This document shows positions 5,445 to 5,871 of a stretch of 5,871 nucleotides of DNA, piece after piece. The stretch covers positions 1 to 5,871 of the forward strand of contig DVMZ01000047.1 in the NCBI GenBank assembly GCA_018714725.1, given 5' to 3'. The position numbers and the translations under genes are program-made. The notes beneath the pieces were generated by a model. It saw nothing but the letters and a program-made list of their open reading frames with translations, was not told the origin of the DNA and ran no database searches. The number at the start of each line of letters is the position of its first letter. The stretch's first letter is position 1. This DNA is from Candidatus Scatosoma pullistercoris. GTDB lineage: Bacteria; Bacillota; Clostridia; Christensenellales; Borkfalkiaceae.

Positions 5445-5871
5445 TTGACAAAGTATTATGGAGAGGCCGGAATCATTCGGGAGAAAAAAGAAGGGGCGGC
5501 CGAAGGAGATAAGGAGCCGTTTTGTCGGGCGGCCGGTGAAGAACGGGAAGGGGGCCGGACGGCAGGCGAAGAACGGGAAGGAGACCGGACGGCAGGCGAA
5601 GACCGGGAACCGGGAGCCGGGGAACCGGCGCATGCGTGCGAAAAGGGCGGAGAGGAAAATATTCCGGAAACCGGAGAGAAGAAGACCGGGGAAAGGGAGT
5701 CCGGCGGAAAGCACGGGAACCGGGGACGCAGAGAAGGAAAGGGGAAATTTTTCCGGACGGAGGCCGGGGACGGGAAAACCGGGCGGACAGGCCGGGAGAG
5801 CGGAGCGGATCCGGACGGGAGAAGGGTAAAGGCGCAGAAAACGGCGGGCCGGGAAGTTGAAAAAGACCGGG
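5445..5871 (+). CDS. Partial gene with charged low-complexity N-terminus
   Basis: Not recognised. The frame begins with TTG, read as MTKYYGEAGIIREKKEG, and stays open for 142 codons to the window edge. It is supported by GGAGGAG at seven bases and a good extended -10 promoter about 40 bases upstream. After the first twelve residues almost everything is Glu, Gly, Arg, Lys, Ala, Thr, Asp or Pro, so this part should be disordered. A ten-residue repeat (EEREGGRTAG, EEREGDRTAG, EDREP) starts at residue 32. There is no signal peptide, membrane segment or coiled-coil pattern. Any folded domain would lie beyond the window. Caution: local DNA is so poor in T that stop codons are rare in all plus frames, so openness alone means little. 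It could instead be non-coding purine-rich DNA like that at 4961-5154. Confidence 0.5.
   Translation, partial: MTKYYGEAGIIREKKEGAAEGDKEPFCRAAGEEREGGRTAGEEREGDRTAGEDREPGAGEPAHACEKGGEENIPETGEKKTGERESGGKHGNRGRREGKGKFFRTEAGDGKTGRTGRESGADPDGRRVKAQKTAGREVEKDR
5538..5612 (+). repeat. 30-bp tandem repeat, 2.5 copies
   Basis: Units at 5538-5567 and 5568-5597 differ at two bases, and a third partial copy runs 5598-5612. The period is ten codons in the TTG frame, so expansion or loss would keep that frame, unlike the 13-bp array upstream. Confidence 0.85.

Noticed and set aside
5445..5450. TTGACA as a -35 box
   Set aside because: No -10-like hexamer lies 15-19 bp downstream; the TTG is better read as a start codon behind GGAGGAG.
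5458..5829. ATG-started frame overlapping the TTG gene
   Set aside because: The ribosome site at 5431-5437 is 20 bases away, too far, and fits the TTG at 5445; the product is Arg/Lys/Gly low complexity.

Overview
This is bacterial DNA, GC-rich by eye in its genes, with Shine-Dalgarno sites and sigma-A-type promoters. The pairing of a PiT-family phosphate transporter with a DUF47/PhoU-like partner, and a Bacillus-type LexA box, suggest a Bacillota (Clostridia-like) chromosome. That assignment is inference; no rRNA or taxonomic marker lies in the window.

Left part (1-1944, + strand): a promoter region with an extended -10 box, several TTACA repeats (two pairs at 11-bp spacing, the arrangement used by PhoP/PhoB regulators) and a dyad across the -35/-10 spacer. 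It drives a two-gene operon, pit (246-1292) and a DUF47 gene (1318-1944), separated by 25 bp. The pair forms a low-affinity phosphate uptake module: PiT is the membrane carrier and the DUF47 protein its cytoplasmic accessory factor.

Middle-left spacer (1945-2454): three consecutive strong hairpins close the operon. A purine-rich stretch follows, carrying an 11-bp tandem repeat and a terminator for the convergent gene.

Middle (2455-4851, - strand): a 798-residue exported protein with a signal peptide, many beta-propeller-like segments, an SH3b-like domain and a C-terminal membrane anchor. I recognise the architecture but not a named family. A consensus extended -10 promoter sits so close to the start codon that the mRNA is predicted to be leaderless.

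Right part (4852-5871): a purine-rich spacer contains a degenerate 13-bp minisatellite of about 14 units, then a LexA/SOS-box-like palindrome, then a second extended -10 promoter. These precede a probable TTG-started gene that runs off the window and encodes a charged, low-complexity N-terminus with a 10-residue repeat. The best candidates for something undescribed are the leaderless surface protein with its repeat-bearing flanks, and the possible SOS-controlled gene with a disordered start.
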